NCBI GenBank assembly: GCA_031291075.1
Contig: JARLJS010000190.1
Span: forward strand, 1-53,761
Reading direction: 5' to 3'
DNA length: 53,761 nucleotides
Source of the DNA: Nevskia sp.
GTDB taxonomy: Bacteria > Pseudomonadota > Gammaproteobacteria > Nevskiales > Nevskiaceae
In this document: piece by piece, positions 25,092-35,623 of the stretch
How the letters are laid out: every line of letters starts with the position of its first letter
Position numbering within the stretch: position 1 is the first letter of the stretch
Position numbers and translations under genes: made by a program
The notes under the pieces: generated by a model
Told to the model about the DNA's origin: nothing
What the model saw: only the letters and a program-made list of their open reading frames with translations
Database searches by the model: none

Positions 25092-25231
25092 GATGCCTCC
25101 TGAGTGGTCTGAGCAAGGCGCAGGCGAACCGCAGCGCACTGCCTGCCCCGGCGGAGATCATAGCGCCGCGCCGGGCCACATCCGCCCCAGGTTTTCACTT
25201 GTTTACGCAGCGCGGGCCGGCCGCGCTGCGT

Positions 25232-25999
25232 TCACTTGGGCGCCATGCGCAAGGCGCCGTCCAGACGGATGGTCTCGCCGTTGAGCATCGGGTTCTCGAC
25301 GATGTGCTGCACCAGCGCGGCGTATTCGGCGGCGCGGCCGAGGCGCGAGGGAAACGGCACGCTGCGCCCCAGGGCATCCTGCACGTCCTGCGGCAGCCCG
25401 CCCATCATCGGCGTTTCGAAGATGCCGGGGGCGACCGTGATGCAGCGGATGCCGTGGCGCGCCAGCTCGCGGGCGATCGGCAGGGTCATGCCGACCACCG
25501 CACCCTTGGACGCGGCGTAGGCGGCCTGGCCGATCTGGCCGTCGAAGGCGGCGATCGACGCGGTATTGACGATCACGCCGCGCTCGCTGTCCTCGTTGGC
25601 GGCCTGCGAGGCCATCTGCTGCGCCGCCAGGCGGATGAAGTTGAAGCTGCCGACCACGTTGATGTTGAGGCAGCGGGCGAAGCTGGCGAGGTTGTGCGGT
25701 CCGTCCTTGCCGAGCACCTTTTCGCCGGTGGCGATGCCCGCGCAGTTGATCAGCACGTGCAGGGCGCCGAAGGATTCCACCGCGGCGGCGATCGCCGCCC
25801 GCGCATCGGCTTCGACCGTGACGTCGGTACGGACGAAACGCACCGACGAGCCGAGCTCGTTGATCAGCGCCTGGCCGGCGATCTCGTTGAGATCCGCGAT
25901 CAGGACCTTGCCGCCCATGCGCACCATGTGCCGGACGGTGCCGGCGCCCAGCCCGGATGCTCCGCCCGTGACGACGAACACGCTGTCTTCGATCTGCAC
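25232..25999 (-). CDS. Short-chain dehydrogenase, 3-hydroxyacyl-CoA dehydrogenase type II-like
   Basis: A 255-residue NAD-dependent SDR resembling 3-hydroxy-2-methylbutyryl-CoA/17-beta-HSD type 10 enzymes of fatty acid and isoleucine degradation. The cofactor motif TGGASGLG is at residues 11-18, NCAG near 85, and the catalytic set Ser148, Tyr161 and Lys165 (YAASK). The C-terminus [20 protein letters not shown] is characteristic of the HSD10 group. The GTG at 25999 is preferred because GGGGGGAAAG precedes it; a TTG at 26023 would add eight residues. It seems monocistronic, with palindromic repeats upstream. Confidence 0.88.
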   Translation of the reverse strand: MQIEDSVFVVTGGASGLGAGTVRHMVRMGGKVLIADLNEIAGQALINELGSSVRFVRTDVTVEADARAAIAAAVESFGALHVLINCAGIATGEKVLGKDGPHNLASFARCLNINVVGSFNFIRLAAQQMASQAANEDSERGVIVNTASIAAFDGQIGQAAYAASKGAVVGMTLPIARELARHGIRCITVAPGIFETPMMGGLPQDVQDALGRSVPFPSRLGRAAEYAALVQHIVENPMLNGETIRLDGALRMAPK

Positions 26000-26028
26000 C
26001 GCTTTCCCCCCAACAATGGTCAACGATT

Positions 26029-26144
26029 AGTTCCCCTCTCCCGCCTGCGGGAGAGGGGGTGGGGGAGAGGGGCTTTCCGCGAACCTGAAGGCCCTCTCCC
26101 GGCCCTGCGGGCCACCCTCTCCCGCGGGGCGGGAGAGGGGAACT
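26029..26144. repeat. Intergenic palindromic repeat, CCCTCTCCC family, copy 2, with 16-bp inverted ends
   Basis: AGTTCCCCTCTCCCGC (26029-26044) is exactly inverted at 26129-26144. Inside are further CCCTCTCCC/GGGAGAGGG stems. The element resembles the one at 10857-10976. It lies between the dehydrogenase start and the DUF4399 stop. A separate 11-bp hairpin at 26180-26205, without a U-run, lies closer to the DUF4399 stop and may end that transcript. Confidence 0.7.
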
Positions 26145-26217
26145 GCGTGCAGCGAACGCTGGGCGCCGAGTGGCCCATGGCGGAGCGGCGCTGCCGCCGC
26201 TCCGCTGACCCGTGGTC

Positions 26218-26748
26218 TTACTTCACAGTGACGGTGATCTTGTCCGACACCACCGGCGGGTCGAACGGCACATGCGCGCCGTCAGCCAACTCGATCTGCA
26301 AGGTGTGCGGACCCGGCGGCAGCGTGATGGTGTCTTCGGTCTGGCCCTTGCCGTAGTGCTTGACCTTGTCGCTGGCGGGCAGCGGCCCGTCCTGCGGCGG
26401 CAGGTCGGAGTCGATGATCAGGTGGAAGTGGCCGGTGCCGGCGTCGAGCGTGCCGGCGGGAGCGATCTTGGCACCGGTCACTGCGAAGCCGACCTTGAAC
26501 GGGCTGGTCACGGTGTCGCCGTTGGCGACGCCGACGAAGCTTACCGTGGTGCCCTCCGGCGCTTTCTGCCGGGTGATGCCGGCGGGAGCGGCCGCTGCCG
26601 GTGCGGCCGCTGGTGCCGCGGCAGGCGCCGGTACTTGGGCGGGCGGAGCGGCTGGAGCCGGCTGGCTCTGCCCGGGTGACTTCTGCGAACAAGCGGCCAC
26701 GGCCAGCGTGGTGCCCAGCAACAAACCCAGAGTGCGCACGGTGCTCAT
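26218..26748 (-). CDS. DUF4399 lipoprotein
   Basis: A 176-residue lipoprotein with lipobox LAVAAC (Cys20), a long Pro/Ala linker (about residues 25-58) and a C-terminal DUF4399 domain: VSFVGVANGDTVTSPFKVGF, GHFHLIIDSDLP and LPPGPHTLQIELADG. The domain is a beta-sandwich of unknown function common in proteobacterial and marine genomes, and its His/Asp residues may bind metal. The gene stands alone on the minus strand, divergent from rhlE. Confidence 0.88.
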   Translation of the reverse strand: MSTVRTLGLLLGTTLAVAACSQKSPGQSQPAPAAPPAQVPAPAAAPAAAPAAAAPAGITRQKAPEGTTVSFVGVANGDTVTSPFKVGFAVTGAKIAPAGTLDAGTGHFHLIIDSDLPPQDGPLPASDKVKHYGKGQTEDTITLPPGPHTLQIELADGAHVPFDPPVVSDKITVTVK

Positions 26749-26995
26749 GTCGGCTCCTGCTTATTGTTGAAGTGGGGGCGTAGAGCATAACCCCATCCGG
26801 CACGTGCCTGCGCGCAGCGTCACGATGCTGTAAACTACCGGGCGTTTGACGTGGCGCTCCGGTTGCGCCCCCTGCAGTCTTCCGGCTGTACAGCAAACGC
26901 GGCGATGTCATCGTGGCATGCGCCCCTTCATTTTCATCACTGCCTGAACCGGTTCCGCGCCTGGCGCGGTGTGGCGGCGTTCAGGAGTATTCGTA

Positions 26996-28297
<1,302 letters not shown>

Positions 28298-28365
28298 GCC
28301 GGCACACGTTCATCCGGCCGGCCATCGCCGGCCTTTCGACAAGAGGTCCGCACAGGAGCCCCAAC

Positions 28366-28641
28366 ATGCTGAAGATCTACGCCGGCAACCTGCCGGTCGA
28401 CGCCACCGAGAAGGAAATTTCCGAGCTGTTCGCCGCCCATGGGCGGGTGCGCTCGATCAAGCTGGCACACGACGTTTTTTCCGGCAAATGCCGCGGTTTC
28501 GGCTTTGTCGAGATGGAAGGGCACGAGGCGCGCGCCGCCATCGCCGGCCTCAACGGCAAGACGCTGCGTGGCAACATCCTGCGCGTCAACGAGGAAAAGA
28601 AGGATACCCGCAGCGGCGGTCGCGGCGGTTTCCGGCGCTGA
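28366..28641 (+). CDS. Small RRM RNA-binding protein
   Basis: A 91-residue protein consisting of one RNA recognition motif (RNP2 IYAGNL at residues 4-9, RNP1 CRGFGFVEM at about 44-52) and a Gly/Arg tail (RSGGRGGFRR). Bacterial proteins of this type are often cold-induced and bind mRNA. The ATG at 28366 has AGGAG upstream. It lies 68 bases after the DEAD-box helicase on the same strand, so the two probably cooperate in RNA remodelling at low temperature; this is inferred from synteny. Confidence 0.88.
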   Translation: MLKIYAGNLPVDATEKEISELFAAHGRVRSIKLAHDVFSGKCRGFGFVEMEGHEARAAIAGLNGKTLRGNILRVNEEKKDTRSGGRGGFRR

Positions 28642-28684
28642 CCGGCCGGGTTAGCATGGCGGGCATCCCGCGGGAGGCCACGCC

Positions 28685-29077
28685 ATGCTCGACCACATCG
28701 GATTTTCCGTCCCCGACCTGCAGCGCTCCAAGGCGTTCTACCAGAAGGCGCTGGCGCCGCTGGGCATCGGTGTGATCATGGAGCTGACGGCGGAGCAGAC
28801 CGGCGGCGATGCCCATGTAGGCTTCGGCGACGGCGGCAAGCCTTATTTCTGGCTCGGCAACCACACCGGCGGCGCGCTCAAGGGCCGGCTCCACGTCGCC
28901 TTCGCCGCCGACAACCGCGCCGCGGTCGATGCCTTCCACCGCGCCGCGCTCGCGGCCGGCGGCAGCGACAACGGCGCTCCCGGCCTGCGGCCGCATTACC
29001 ACCCCAACTACTACGGCGCCTTCGTGCTCGACCCGGATGGACACAATGTGGAGGCGGTGTGCCACAAGGCTGCTTAG
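28685..29077 (+). CDS. VOC-superfamily (glyoxalase-like) protein
   Basis: A 130-residue vicinal-oxygen-chelate fold protein. MLDHIGFSVPDLQRSKAFYQ at the N-terminus and HPNYYGAFVLDPDGHNVEAV at the C-terminus are the paired beta-alpha-beta-beta-beta modules that bind metal, with His4, a central His and Glu. The substrate is unknown; family members include glyoxalases, dioxygenases and antibiotic-resistance proteins. GGGAGG lies ahead of the ATG. It is convergent with rpiA. Confidence 0.85.
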   Translation: MLDHIGFSVPDLQRSKAFYQKALAPLGIGVIMELTAEQTGGDAHVGFGDGGKPYFWLGNHTGGALKGRLHVAFAADNRAAVDAFHRAALAAGGSDNGAPGLRPHYHPNYYGAFVLDPDGHNVEAVCHKAA

Positions 29078-29114
29078 CGCTTGCGCGCCACGGCAAGGCC
29101 CGACCGTAGGGTCC

Positions 29115-29774
29115 CTAACGCTGCAACTCCCTGACCCCCGACGGCGACCCCAGCAGCAGCACGTCCGCCGGCCGCCGCGCGAACAGGCCCACTGTCACCA
29201 CGCCGGCGAGCAGGCCGATCTCGGTCTCCATCCTCACCGGGTCGGTGATCGCCAGGCCGGTGACGTCGAGGATCACGTTGCCGTTGTCGGTGATGCAATG
29301 CTCGCGCAGCTTCGGGATGCCGCCCAGCCTGACCAGCTCGCGCGCGACGTAGGAGCGCGCCATCGGGATCACTTCCACCGGCAGCGGGAATTTGCCCAGC
29401 ACGTCCACCAGTTTGGATTCGTCGGCGATGCAGACGAACTTGCGGCTGGCCGCCGCCACGATCTTCTCCCGCGTCAGCGCGCCGCCGCCGCCCTTGATCA
29501 GGCGCAGGTGGCGGTCGGCCTCATCGGCGCCGTCGACGTAGATCGACAGGGTGCCGGCGTCGTTGAGGTCCACCACCTCGATGCCGGCCGCCTTCAGGCG
29601 CGCGGTGCTGGCCTCCGACGAGGAGGCGGCGCCGGGAATCGTGCTCCTGACCCGCGCCAGTGCGTCGATGAAGTAGTTGACGGTGGAACCGGTGCCGACG
29701 CCGAGGATCTCTCCCGGCACGACGTACTGGAGGGCGGCTTCGGCGGCGGCTTGCTTGGCGGCGTCCTGGCTCAT
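29115..29774 (-). CDS. rpiA: Ribose-5-phosphate isomerase A
   Basis: A 219-residue enzyme, exactly the E. coli length, converting ribose-5-phosphate and ribulose-5-phosphate in the pentose phosphate pathway. Landmarks are [15 protein letters not shown] (substrate phosphate loop), [16 protein letters not shown] with catalytic acids, [14 protein letters not shown] and the C-terminal [15 protein letters not shown]. The ATG at 29774 matches the family start; the longer frame upstream enters a repeat. Confidence 0.96.
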   Translation of the reverse strand: MSQDAAKQAAAEAALQYVVPGEILGVGTGSTVNYFIDALARVRSTIPGAASSSEASTARLKAAGIEVVDLNDAGTLSIYVDGADEADRHLRLIKGGGGALTREKIVAAASRKFVCIADESKLVDVLGKFPLPVEVIPMARSYVARELVRLGGIPKLREHCITDNGNVILDVTGLAITDPVRMETEIGLLAGVVTVGLFARRPADVLLLGSPSGVRELQR

Positions 29775-29856
29775 GGGCTGTGCGAGTGGGGCTGGGGTTG
29801 CAAAGGTTAGCAGCTGAGTGGCCCGGCAGTGAGGTCGCACCGCGGTGCTGTGAGGG

Positions 29857-29931
29857 GTGAGGTCGCGCCCTTCGGGCGCTGCGAGGAGGCCAGGCTTGTC
29901 CCCTTACAGCCCGCGCAGCGGGCGACCTCAC
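29857..29931. repeat. Dispersed palindromic repeat (GTGAGGTCGC family), copy 2
   Basis: GTGAGGTCGC (29857-29866) is inverted at 29922-29931, and the core CGCCCTTCGGGCGCTGCGAG nearly equals that of the copy at 22879-22965. Additional GTGAGG-like bases extend to about 29829 and 29953. It sits between rpiA and yggS, and the related bases just beyond it supply the last codons and stop of yggS (GARGEG ending). Confidence 0.65.
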
Positions 29932-29941
29932 GCCTCACTCC

Positions 29942-30643
29942 TCACCCCTCGCCCCTCGCCCCAAAAATCGCCGTGCCGATCCGCACCAGCGTCGCCCCTT
30001 CCGCCACCGCCACCTCGAAGTCGTCGGACATGCCCATCGACAGCGTGTCGAAGCACTGCGGGTCCACCGCGCCGCCGTCGCGGATGGACTGGAACAGTTC
30101 GCGCAGGCGGCGGAAAGCGGGGCGCACCGCTTCGGCGTCGTCGCCGGGCCTTGGTATGGTCATCAAGCCGCGCAGGCGCAGGCGGGGCAGCGCGGCCACC
30201 GCGGCGCACAGCGCCGCCGCCTGCTCCGCGGCGCAGCCGGATTTGCTCGCCTCGCCGGAGATGTTGACCTGCACGCACACATTCAGTGCGTTCAGCCCCT
30301 CCGGCCGCTGCGCCGACAGGCGCTCCGCGATCCGCGGGCGGTCGACGCCGTGGACCCAGTCGAAGTGCGCGGCCAGCTCACGTGTCTTGTTGCCCTGCAC
30401 CGGGCCGATGTAATGCCAGCACAGGCCCTGCCCCTGCAAGGCCTGGATCTTGGGCAACGCCTCCTGCAGGTAGCTCTCGCCGAAATCGCGCTGGCCTGCC
30501 GCCACGGCGGCGGCGATGGCGGCCGCCGGGTGAGCCTTGGTGACCGCCACCAGGCGCACCGATCCGGGCGGCCGTCCCGCCGCCGCGCGGGCCTGTTCCA
30601 TGCGCTGAAGTACCGCTGCCAGATTGCCGGCTATGTCGTTCAT
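29942..30643 (-). CDS. yggS: Pyridoxal phosphate homeostasis protein (YggS/PLPBP)
   Basis: A 233-residue PLP-binding alanine-racemase-fold protein without known catalysis, which buffers PLP. The PLP lysine is Lys36 in VAVTKAHP. Other blocks are DFGESYLQEALPKI, WHYIGPVQGNKTREL, VQVNISGEASKSGC, LRGLMTIP and LSMGMSDDFEVAVAEGATLVRIGTAIFG. It is divergent from pilT, the same neighbourhood seen in Pseudomonas and relatives. Confidence 0.96.
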   Translation of the reverse strand: MNDIAGNLAAVLQRMEQARAAAGRPPGSVRLVAVTKAHPAAAIAAAVAAGQRDFGESYLQEALPKIQALQGQGLCWHYIGPVQGNKTRELAAHFDWVHGVDRPRIAERLSAQRPEGLNALNVCVQVNISGEASKSGCAAEQAAALCAAVAALPRLRLRGLMTIPRPGDDAEAVRPAFRRLRELFQSIRDGGAVDPQCFDTLSMGMSDDFEVAVAEGATLVRIGTAIFGARGEG

Positions 30644-30787
30644 TTATCTGGTTTATCGGTTATCAGCGGCCGTCCGGTGGATTTCGCTTGCCGTCCGGCA
30701 GGTTTGCCGATAAGTTCAAGGGGACAGGGAGCTTGTCACAATCGATTGAGGCCCGTGCCGCGGGCCCTCTATGGGAGTTCTGGCGAC

Positions 30788-31828
30788 GTGGACATTGCAC
30801 AGCTGCTGACCTTCAGCGTAAAGCAGGGCGCTTCGGACTTGCACCTTTCCGCCGGTGTGGAGCCGATGATCCGCGTCGACGGCGACCTCAAGCGTATCAA
30901 CCTGCCGCCGCTCGAGCACAAGCAAGTGCACGACATGATCTACGACATCATGAACGACAAGCAGCGGAAGGCCTACGACGAGTTCTTCGAAACCGATTTC
31001 TCGTTCGAAATTCCGGGCCTGGCGCGCTTCCGCGTCAACGCGTTCAACACCGCCCGCGGCGCCGCCGGCGTGTTCCGCACCATCCCGAGCAAGGTGCTGT
31101 CGCTGGAGGACCTGAAGTGCCCGCCGATCTTCAAGGACATCGCCGAGACGCCGCGCGGCCTGGTGCTGGTCACCGGCCCCACCGGCTCGGGCAAGTCCAC
31201 CACGCTGGCGGCCATCATTAATTACATCAACGAGAACGAGTTCGGCCATATCCTCACTATCGAGGACCCGATCGAGTTCGTGCACGTCTCCAAGAAGTGC
31301 CTGCTCAACCAGCGCGAGGTGCACCGCGACACCCTCGGCTTCTCCGAGGCCCTGCGCTCGGCCCTGCGCGAGGACCCGGACACCATCCTGGTCGGCGAGA
31401 TGCGCGACCTGGAGACCATCCGCCTGGCGCTCACCGCGGCGGAAACCGGCCACTTGGTGTTCGGCACCCTGCACACCACCTCCGCTTCCAAGACCATTGA
31501 CCGCGTGGTCGACGTGTTCCCGGCGGCGGAAAAGGACATGGTGCGCGCCATGCTGTCCACCGGCCTGCGCGCGGTGATCGCCCAGACCCTGCTCAAGCGC
31601 CGCGGCGGCGGCCGTATCGCGGCGCACGAGATCCTCATCGCCACCCCGGCGGTGCGCGCGCTGATCAAGGAGAACAAGGTGGCGCAGATGTACTCCACCA
31701 TCCAGACCAGCGCCAAGGATGGCATGCAGACGCTCGACCAGTGCCTGAAGGACCTGGTCAAGCGTGGCCTGGTGGATCTGTCGGAAGCCCGTGCCCGCGC
31801 CGAGAACAAGGCGGATTTTGCCGGCTGA
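30788..31828 (+). CDS. pilT: Type IV pilus retraction ATPase PilT
   Basis: A 346-residue hexameric ATPase that depolymerises type IV pili for twitching motility. Walker A GPTGSGKS is at about residues 130-137; the Asp box ILTIEDPIEFVH, Walker B LREDPDTILVGEMRD and His box THTTSASKTIDRV-like region follow. The C-terminal AVRALIKENKVAQM corresponds to the AIRNLIRE motif required for retraction. The GTG at 30788 with GGGAG upstream gives the canonical MDIAQLL start. It is first of three consecutive PilT-family genes. Confidence 0.95.
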   Translation: MDIAQLLTFSVKQGASDLHLSAGVEPMIRVDGDLKRINLPPLEHKQVHDMIYDIMNDKQRKAYDEFFETDFSFEIPGLARFRVNAFNTARGAAGVFRTIPSKVLSLEDLKCPPIFKDIAETPRGLVLVTGPTGSGKSTTLAAIINYINENEFGHILTIEDPIEFVHVSKKCLLNQREVHRDTLGFSEALRSALREDPDTILVGEMRDLETIRLALTAAETGHLVFGTLHTTSASKTIDRVVDVFPAAEKDMVRAMLSTGLRAVIAQTLLKRRGGGRIAAHEILIATPAVRALIKENKVAQMYSTIQTSAKDGMQTLDQCLKDLVKRGLVDLSEARARAENKADFAG

Positions 31829-31897
31829 GCGCCCGCCGCCAGCTAGGCCCGCTCCGCGCCCGGGCCGGCCGGCAGGACCTTGAGGAGATAGAGAGGA

Positions 31898-33070
31898 ATG
31901 GAACGCGACCAGGCGATCAAACTGATCCAGCAGCTGCTCACGGTGATGAAGCAGAAGGGCGGGTCCGATCTCTTCATCACCGCCGGCTTCCCGCCGGCGA
32001 TGAAGCTGGACGGGCAGGTCACGCCGGTGATGGACAAGCCGCTGACGCCGGAGAACTCCGCGCTGCTGGTGCGCTCGCTGATGAGCGATCGCCAGATCAA
32101 GGAGTTCGAGGCCACCAACGAGTGCAACTTCGCCATCGCCCCGCCCGCCATCGGCCGCTTCCGCGTCAGCGTGTTCGTGCAGATGGGCCAGGTGGGCGCG
32201 GTGCTGCGCACTATCACCACCGAGATTCCCACCTTCGAGCAGCTGCAGCTGCCGGAGCAGCTCAAGCAGATCGCCATGGCCAAGCGCGGCCTGGTGCTTA
32301 TGGTGGGCGCCACCGGCTCCGGCAAGAGCACCTCGCTGGCGGCGATGCTGGGCTACCGCAACGCCAACTCGCGCGGCCACATCATCACCATCGAGGACCC
32401 GGTGGAATACGTCCACCCGCACCTGGGCTGCCTGATCACGCAGCGCGAGGTCGGCGCCGACACCCAGTCCTGGGAGAATGCGCTGAAGAACACCCTGCGC
32501 CAGGCGCCGGACGTGATCCAGATCGGCGAAATCCGCACCCGCGAAACCATGGAATACGCGGTGCAGTTCTCCGAAACCGGTCACCTGGTGCTGTCCACCC
32601 TGCACGCCAACAGCGCCAACCAGGCACTGGACCGCATCATCAACTTCTTCCCCGAGGAGAAGCGCGAGCAGGTGCTGATGGACCTGTCGCTCAACCTGCG
32701 CGCCATCATCTCGCAGCGCCTGGTGCGGCGCGAGAGCGGCGGCCGCGTGGCGGCGATGGAGATCATGATCAACTCGCCGCTGGTTTCGGACCTGATCTTC
32801 AAGGGCGAGGTGGCCGGCATCAAGGAGGTGATGGCGCGCTCCAACGAGCAGGGCATGTTCACCTTCGACCAGTTCCTGTTCGAGCTGTTCGAGCGAAACG
32901 TGATCGGCTACGAGGAGGCGATCCGCAACGCCGATTCGCAGAACGAGCTGCGCCTGCGCATCAAGCTCGACTCCAAGCGGGCGGCGCAGAACCTGCTGGA
33001 GGACGAGATGGTCAAGAAGATGAAGATGAAGCCGGAAGAAATCGAACAGGCCCAGTTCCTCCGCCGCTAA
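31898..33070 (+). CDS. pilU: PilT-dependent retraction ATPase PilU
   Basis: A 390-residue PilT paralogue. PilU works with PilT to increase retraction force. Motifs: MVGATGSGKSTSLAAMLGYR, IITIEDPVEYVHPHLGCLITQREVG, QAPDVIQIGEIRTRETMEYA and STLHANSANQALDRIINFFP. The Lys-rich C-terminal extension (KKMKMKPEEIEQAQFLRR) and ATP-site wording are typical of PilU, not PilT. AGGAG is present before the ATG. It follows pilT by about 70 bases and precedes a second PilU-like gene by 19 bases. Confidence 0.93.
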   Translation: MERDQAIKLIQQLLTVMKQKGGSDLFITAGFPPAMKLDGQVTPVMDKPLTPENSALLVRSLMSDRQIKEFEATNECNFAIAPPAIGRFRVSVFVQMGQVGAVLRTITTEIPTFEQLQLPEQLKQIAMAKRGLVLMVGATGSGKSTSLAAMLGYRNANSRGHIITIEDPVEYVHPHLGCLITQREVGADTQSWENALKNTLRQAPDVIQIGEIRTRETMEYAVQFSETGHLVLSTLHANSANQALDRIINFFPEEKREQVLMDLSLNLRAIISQRLVRRESGGRVAAMEIMINSPLVSDLIFKGEVAGIKEVMARSNEQGMFTFDQFLFELFERNVIGYEEAIRNADSQNELRLRIKLDSKRAAQNLLEDEMVKKMKMKPEEIEQAQFLRR

Positions 33071-33089
33071 TCGAGTCCGAGCGCCACCC

Positions 33090-34151
33090 ATGCTAAAGAT
33101 CCTGCCCTACCTCAAGCTGGCGGTGGAGAAGAACGCCTCCGACCTGTACTTCACCTGCAACTCGCCGGCCATGCTGCGCATCGAGGGCGAGATGGCGGCA
33201 GTGGGCAAGAGCCAGCTCACCACCGAGTTCATCAAGGAACTGGCCTACAGCATCCTCACCCCGGAACAGCAGGAATACCTGGAGAAGAGCCGCGAGATCG
33301 ACCTCGCCACCCAGGCCGGCGGCCTCGGCCGCTTCCGCGTCAACGTGTTCCACCAGCGCAACAGCGTGGCCATGTGCCTGCGCCTGGTACGCTCCGACAT
33401 CCCCCGGCTGGAGGATCTGGGCATGCCGCCGGTGCTGCGCGACCTGGTCATGCTCAAGCGCGGCATGATCCTGATGGTGGGCGCCACCGGCTCCGGCAAG
33501 ACCACCACCCTGGCGGCGATGATCGGCCACCGCAACGAGAGCGCCGCCGGCCACATCCTCACCATCGAGGACCCGATCGAGTTCGTCCACCCCAACGTGC
33601 GCTCCATCGTCAACCAGCGCGAGGTGGGCCTGGACACCGAAACCTACGATCGCGCTCTGGTTTCCGCCCTGCGCGAGGCGCCGGACGTGATCCAGGTGGG
33701 CGAGGTGCGCCGGCGCGAGACCATGGACGCGGTGATCCAGCTCGCCAACACCGGCCACCTGGCCATCTCCACCCTGCACGCCAACAACGCCTACCAGGCG
33801 CTGCAGCGCATCGTGAACCTGTACCCGGACGAGCTGCGCGACCAGCTCTACCTGGACCTCTCGCTGACCCTGCGCGCGATCATTTCCCAGCGCCTGGTGC
33901 GCGGCAAGGACGGCAAACGCCTCGCCGCGGTGGAAGTGATGCTCAACAGCCCCTACATCCAGGACCTGATCCTGAGCAAGCGCATCGACGAGATCCGCAC
34001 CGCCATGGAGCAGGCTTCCGACCGCAACACCCAGACTTTCGACCAGTCCCTGTTCAAGCTTTACAAGGACGGAAAAATCGATCTGGAAGAGGCACTTAGC
34101 AACGCCGACTCGCGCACGAACCTGGAAGCGAAGATCAATTTTGGCGTGTAA
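33090..34151 (+). CDS. Second PilU-like ATPase (third PilT-family gene in tandem)
   Basis: A 353-residue PilT/PilU-family ATPase with Walker A MVGATGSGKTTTLAAMIGHR, ILTIEDPIEFVHPN, APDVIQVGEVRRRETMDAV and STLHANNAYQALQRIVNLYP. It lacks the extended C-terminus of the previous gene and ends EAKINFGV. It is closer to PilU than to PilT by the GATGSGK and HANNAY wording. It is likely co-transcribed with pilT and pilU; its division of labour is unknown. No sign of decay is visible. Confidence 0.9.
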   Translation: MLKILPYLKLAVEKNASDLYFTCNSPAMLRIEGEMAAVGKSQLTTEFIKELAYSILTPEQQEYLEKSREIDLATQAGGLGRFRVNVFHQRNSVAMCLRLVRSDIPRLEDLGMPPVLRDLVMLKRGMILMVGATGSGKTTTLAAMIGHRNESAAGHILTIEDPIEFVHPNVRSIVNQREVGLDTETYDRALVSALREAPDVIQVGEVRRRETMDAVIQLANTGHLAISTLHANNAYQALQRIVNLYPDELRDQLYLDLSLTLRAIISQRLVRGKDGKRLAAVEVMLNSPYIQDLILSKRIDEIRTAMEQASDRNTQTFDQSLFKLYKDGKIDLEEALSNADSRTNLEAKINFGV

Positions 34152-34179
34152 AGCGTCGCGATGCGGCCCGCCTCCCGCC

Positions 34180-34208
34180 TTGCGGTGGCTTCCGAAACTC
34201 ACTAAAAT
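34180..34208 (+). promoter_or_regulatory. Promoter of the rplM-rpsI operon
   Basis: TTGCGG (34180-34185) and TAAAAT (34203-34208) are separated by exactly 17 bases, a strong sigma-70 pair. Transcription would start near 34215, leaving an 80-base leader with a CCCC-aaa-GGGG hairpin just ahead of the ribosome site, a possible site for ribosomal-protein autoregulation. Confidence 0.7.
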
Positions 34209-34293
34209 CCCGCCTCTTTTACCCGAGGTCCGCCTGCCGTGAGGCGCGTGGACTGAACAACAACCAGCCCCAAAGGGGCCTAGAGCAGGACTT

Positions 34294-34722
34294 ATGAAGA
34301 CCTTTTTTGCCACCAACGAAACCGCCAAGCGCGACTGGGTGGTGCTGGATGCCGAGGGCAAAGTGCTCGGCCGTCTGGCTACCGAAGTCGCCCGCCGTTT
34401 GCGCGGCAAGCACAAGCCCGAATACACCCCCCACGCGGATGTCGGCGATTACGTGATCGTCATCAACGCCGCCAAGGTGCACGCCACCGGCAACAAGCAC
34501 GAGGGCAAGGTGTACTGGCGGCATACCGAATATCCGGGCGGCATCAAGTCCACCACTCTGGGCAAGATGCTGGCCGAGCACCCCGAGCGCGTCATCGAAA
34601 AGGCGGTCAAGGGCATGCTGCCCAGGGGCCCGCTGGGCTTCGCGCAGTACCGCAAGCTCAAGGTCTACGCCGGCGCGGAACACCCGCACACCGCGCAGCA
34701 GCCCAAGCCCGTCACTTTCTAA
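34294..34722 (+). CDS. rplM: 50S ribosomal protein L13
   Basis: A 142-residue large-subunit protein, exactly the usual length. [20 protein letters not shown] at the start, [39 protein letters not shown], and the [19 protein letters not shown] block are canonical. It is followed by rpsI after nine bases, the universal bacterial arrangement. Confidence 0.98.
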   Translation: MKTFFATNETAKRDWVVLDAEGKVLGRLATEVARRLRGKHKPEYTPHADVGDYVIVINAAKVHATGNKHEGKVYWRHTEYPGGIKSTTLGKMLAEHPERVIEKAVKGMLPRGPLGFAQYRKLKVYAGAEHPHTAQQPKPVTF

Positions 34723-34731
34723 GGTTCCCAC

Positions 34732-35139
34732 ATGGCCACGCTCAAGCAACCCGCCAACCAACAGTACGGCACCGGCCGCCGCAAGACCGCCGCCGCCCGC
34801 GTCTTCCTCCGCCCCGGCAAGGGTGAAATCAGCATCAACGGCAAGACGGTCGAGGGTTATTTCGGCCGCGAGACCTCGCGCATGCTGGTGCGCCAGCCGC
34901 TCGAGATCGCCGAGTCGCTGGACCGCTTCGACCTCAAGATCACCGTCTCCGGCGGCGGCCCCAACGGCCAGGCCGGCGCCATCCGCCACGGCATCACCCG
35001 TGCCCTGATCAAGTACGACGAGGCCCTGCGCGTGCCGCTGCGCGCCGCCGGCCTGGTGACCCGCGACGCCCGCGAGGTTGAGCGCAAGAAGGTCGGCCTG
35101 CACAAGGCCCGCCGCGCGCCGCAGTACTCCAAGCGCTAA
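34732..35139 (+). CDS. rpsI: 30S ribosomal protein S9
   Basis: A 135-residue small-subunit protein. [56 protein letters not shown] and the C-terminal [17 protein letters not shown] (basic tail reaching the P site) are canonical. It is translated with rplM. Confidence 0.98.
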   Translation: MATLKQPANQQYGTGRRKTAAARVFLRPGKGEISINGKTVEGYFGRETSRMLVRQPLEIAESLDRFDLKITVSGGGPNGQAGAIRHGITRALIKYDEALRVPLRAAGLVTRDAREVERKKVGLHKARRAPQYSKR

Positions 35140-35177
35140 CGGTTCTTCGCGCGCCCGGCCCCGCCGCCGGGCGCGAC

Positions 35178-35205
35178 TTGAACTTCGCGGCGTTTCCGCT
35201 AGTCT
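35178..35205 (+). promoter_or_regulatory. Probable promoter of tRNA-Gln
   Basis: TTGAAC (35178-35183) and TAGTCT (35200-35205) are 16 bases apart, giving a start near 35212, about 57 bases before the mature tRNA. The -10 box is weak, so this is tentative. Confidence 0.45.
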
Positions 35206-35268
35206 GTGCGGCACGGCGCAGGCCGGCGCAACTCCGGCGGTGCCGCAGCTTCGGGTTTGCAGTCCTGC

Positions 35269-35342
35269 TGGGAGATCGTCTAATGGTAGGACAACAGATT
35301 CTGACTCTGTTTATCTAGGTTCGAGTCCTAGTCTCCCAGCCA
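35269..35342 (+). tRNA. tRNA-Gln, anticodon CTG
   Basis: A full cloverleaf: acceptor TGGGAGA/TCTCCCA (35269-35275 with 35332-35338), D arm with TAATGGTA, anticodon stem ACAGA/TCTGT with loop TTCTGAC (anticodon CTG, reading CAG), T arm CTAGG-TTCGAGT-CCTAG, discriminator G and encoded CCA. The U1-A72 pair is typical of glutamine tRNAs. The 3' end borders a lower-G+C island, as often seen where integrases use tRNA genes, though no integrase or duplicated tRNA end was found. Confidence 0.97.
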
Positions 35343-35358
35343 ATGTTTTCAATAAGTT

Positions 35359-35385
35359 AGGCCCGTCTCTAGGCGGGCCTTTTTG
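35359..35385 (+). terminator. Intrinsic terminator after tRNA-Gln
   Basis: AGGCCCG (35359-35365) and CGGGCCT (35374-35380) form a 7-bp stem with an 8-base loop, followed by TTTTTGTTT. It ends the tRNA transcript 17 bases after the CCA. The following gap, 35386-35623, is A+T-richer and holds no recognisable gene or clear promoter. Confidence 0.85.
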
Positions 35386-35623
35386 TTTGGATCACTGCTG
35401 GATTACATTCCAATTCCACGCCCCAGAAGCTTGTCCAACGAATTCGACTTGGAGCGGCCCTTTCTGACGAGAGATAGCGGAATACCTCGCGGGTTACATT
35501 GCCGACTGATCAAGCACCTGCTCAGCCGTGCCCAAATGTATGTCTCAGTAGTACTTGGTTAGCAGCGCGTGGCTGGTCTTGTTCCGGTCTGAGTGCGCTC
35601 AGATCTCGCGGAGGTACGAGGCA

